DNA of 64,000 nucleotides from positions 124,001 through 188,000 of the forward strand of contig NZ_SNZH01000016.1 in the NCBI RefSeq assembly GCF_004363655.1, given 5' to 3'. Below the pieces are notes generated by a model, which was given only the letters and a program-made list of their open reading frames with translations, was not told the origin of the DNA and did not search any database. Every line of letters begins with the position of its first letter. Position 1 is the first letter of the stretch. Origin of the DNA: Tahibacter aquaticus (GTDB taxonomy: Bacteria > Pseudomonadota > Gammaproteobacteria > Xanthomonadales > Rhodanobacteraceae). A program made the position numbers and the translations under genes. Shown here one piece after another: positions 62,483 to 64,000 of this stretch.

Positions 62483-63268
62483 TCAGGCTGGCGAGGCGCA
62501 ACAGCTGGTCGCCGGCAGTGGCCCTGCCGGCGTTTCCGCGGCGTAGCGATCATGGTGACGTACCCAGGCCATCGAATAGTCCAGGCCGTCCTCGTCGCGA
62601 CCCTTGGGCGTGAGTTCCAGCAGCGGGTAGGTGTGCATCATCGTTTCCACGCCGCGGCCATAGCGCGAGTAGGTATGCACGACCTCGCCCGCGTCATTGC
62701 GGCAGAACACGCTGATGCCGGGGGCTTCCTCGTGCGGGAAGGGCTGACGCCGGTAGTTGTAGTTCACCGCCCCGCTGGCCAGTTCGTCCTGGCTGAAACT
62801 GACGCCGAAGTCGTGGTTGAAGTCGCTGCCGTGCGAAGAAACCCAGCCGAACTGCCAGCCCATGCGCTGGCGAAAACGCTCGATCTCGGCCAACGGCGCG
62901 CGCGAGACGGCGAGCAGCGTGACGTCGCGCTGCGCCAGATGAGTGTTCGCGCCGTCGTGATGGTCGGCCATGAAAGAGCAGCTCTTGCAGCCCTGCTGCC
63001 AGCCCGGCGCCAGCATGAAATGCTGCACCAGCAGCTGGCTGCGGCCGTCGAACAGCTGAGCGAGGCTGCGCGGGCCTTGCCGCGTATCGAAGACGTAGTC
63101 TTTCGTCACACGCACCCAGGGTAGGGCGCGGCGCTCGCGGGCGATCTGGTCCTGCAGGCGGGTCAGCTCCTTCTCGCGCGCCAGCAGCGTCAGGCGGGCG
63201 GCTAGCCACTGCTCGCGCGATACGATGGGATGATCGGCAGCGTCGATGGCGGCAATCGCGGTATTCAT
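62483..63268 (-). CDS. DUF899 thioredoxin-like protein
   Basis: 261 residues. ATG at 63268 begins MNTAIAAIDAADHPIVSREQ, the usual N-terminal region with EKELTRLQDQIARERRALPW. The thioredoxin-fold core has the DUF899 signature APGWQQGCKSCSFMADHHDG with a CxxC pair, and the C-terminal GVETMMHTYPLLELTPKGRDE. Catalysis is unproven for the family; the CxxC suggests a redox role in the cytoplasm (no signal peptide). Upstream non-coding sequence (63269-63485) contains a perfect 10-bp hairpin GGGCGATGCG/CGCATCGCCC at 63302-63328 and a GCCCGC/GCGGGC hairpin at 63393-63413. Confidence 0.88.
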   Translation of the reverse strand: MNTAIAAIDAADHPIVSREQWLAARLTLLAREKELTRLQDQIARERRALPWVRVTKDYVFDTRQGPRSLAQLFDGRSQLLVQHFMLAPGWQQGCKSCSFMADHHDGANTHLAQRDVTLLAVSRAPLAEIERFRQRMGWQFGWVSSHGSDFNHDFGVSFSQDELASGAVNYNYRRQPFPHEEAPGISVFCRNDAGEVVHTYSRYGRGVETMMHTYPLLELTPKGRDEDGLDYSMAWVRHHDRYAAETPAGPLPATSCCASPA

Positions 63269-63485
63269 GGTGCACTCCTCGGCCCAGGTTGGGCCATCGT
63301 GGGGCGATGCGCGGATCTCGCATCGCCCGGGCAAGGCATAGCCGTATCCGGTCGGCAAACCGGAAGGACTGCAGGGCTTGGGTCTTCGATAGGCCCGCAT
63401 CGGCGACGCGGGCTGTCTGCGCGTCAGTTCCAGCGGCGGGGCGGACAGTCGCTGTCGGGGAGGACGCCGCGCCCGGCCTGGCAGC

Positions 63486-64000
63486 CTAGGGCATCGGTTT
63501 CGGTCGCCGTACCGCGCGGATTTTTCCGCTGGGGCCGCCGCCGCAATAGAACAGGCCGGCGCCGTCGGACTCCAGTCCGCTGACGCCTGCACCGCGCGGC
63601 ATTTCCAGTCGTTCCAGTACGGCACCGCTGGCCGGATCGATCTGGCGCAGATCGCTCTCGTCGCCGTCCCAGGTGCCGTGCCAGAGCTCGCCGTCGACCC
63701 AGGTCACTCCAGTGACGAAGCGATTCGATTCGATCGTGCGCAGGACGGCGCCGGTGGCGGGGTCGACCTGGTGGATCTTGCGATCGCGGTACTGGCCTAC
63801 CCACAGACTGCCCTCGGCCCAGGTCAGGCCCGAGTCGCGCCCTTCGCCCGGTGCGGGAATCGACGCCACGACGGTGCCGGTAGACGGGTCGATCTTGTCG
63901 ATACGCGCTTCAGCGATCTGGTAGAGGTAGCTGCCGTCGAACGCGGTACCGGCGTCAGCCGCACAGGCCAGCGTTTGCACGACCTCGCCGCTGTCGGGAT
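63486..64000 (-). CDS. Beta-propeller protein fragment (virginiamycin B lyase/glutamine cyclotransferase-like), 5' end beyond window
   Basis: The frame is open to the window edge, so the N-terminus is missing; at least 171 codons are present. The sequence is made of repeats of about 45 residues, each with a turn of the form DP.TG.V...I (IDPSTGTVVASI, VDPATGAVLRTI, IDPASGAVLERL, and PDSGEVVQTL at the edge) and a G.TW..G.LW strand (GLTWAEGSLWVGQY, GVTWVDGELWHGTW). That is a classic beta-propeller blade pattern as in SMP-30, virginiamycin B lyase-like and glutamine cyclotransferase-like proteins. No enzyme residues can be assigned. Confidence 0.8.
   Translation of the reverse strand, partial: PDSGEVVQTLACAADAGTAFDGSYLYQIAEARIDKIDPSTGTVVASIPAPGEGRDSGLTWAEGSLWVGQYRDRKIHQVDPATGAVLRTIESNRFVTGVTWVDGELWHGTWDGDESDLRQIDPASGAVLERLEMPRGAGVSGLESDGAGLFYCGGGPSGKIRAVRRPKPMP

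Overview
The window is chromosomal DNA of a GC-rich gammaproteobacterium. It most resembles the Xanthomonadales (a Rhodanobacteraceae/Xanthomonadaceae-type genome). The pointers are gene order and protein style: pyrG-kdsA-x-eno-ftsB-ispD-ispF-truD-surE-pcm-yqaA-nlpD-rpoS, tpiA-secG-tRNA-Leu-nuoA-N-tRNA-fMet-rimP-nusA-infB-rbfA, and truB-rpsO-pnp. The genus cannot be fixed from sequence alone.

Layout. 1-5.5 kb (minus): the edge of a cell-surface polysaccharide cluster (GT2-GT4 fusion glycosyltransferase cut by the window edge, a helical-repeat-like protein of unknown function, WecB epimerase), then an M24 aminopeptidase. 5.7-18.1 kb (plus): a dense essential block for CTP synthesis, KDO synthesis, glycolysis, cell division, isoprenoids, tRNA pseudouridylation, protein repair and envelope maintenance, ending in an RpoS-type sigma factor. 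Many neighbours share ATGA or GTGA start/stop overlaps. A REP-like inverted repeat sits between ispD and ispF. 18.2-25 kb: a divergent small operon with YhbY, then rlmE-ftsH-folP-glmM and a 2OG-Fe(II) dioxygenase. 25.1-27.8 kb (minus): a GT-C family membrane glycosyltransferase coupled to a short-chain dehydrogenase. 27.8-44.1 kb (plus): tpiA, secG, tRNA-Leu(GAG) and a complete 14-gene complex I operon, nuoA to nuoN. 44.3-50.3 kb (plus): initiator tRNA, a structured leader, then rimP-nusA-infB-rbfA. 50.3-56.9 kb (minus): an accessory island holding two near-identical Ser/Thr kinase-TPR receptors, one intact ECF sigma factor, a 35-codon remnant that looks like the stump of a second sigma gene, and a small secreted protein. 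57.0-60.6 kb (plus): truB-rpsO-pnp. 60.7-64 kb (minus): a secreted protein with a DGFE-type C-terminal tail, a polytopic membrane protein, a DUF899 thioredoxin-like protein and a beta-propeller fragment.

How it fits together. Most of the window is housekeeping: respiration (Nuo), translation initiation and RNA turnover (tRNA-fMet, RimP, NusA, IF2, RbfA, TruB, S15, PNPase) and envelope precursors (KdsA, GlmM, WecB). The least ordinary part is the sigma/kinase island between rbfA and truB. It looks like a tandem duplication of an ECF sigma-kinase signalling unit whose second sigma gene was then largely deleted, leaving only the translational coupling site. RNA-level candidates are the rimP leader with its terminator, a long rpsO leader hairpin, and an infB-rbfA spacer with mutually exclusive pairings. 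No CRISPR array, insertion sequence, rRNA or phage gene was seen.
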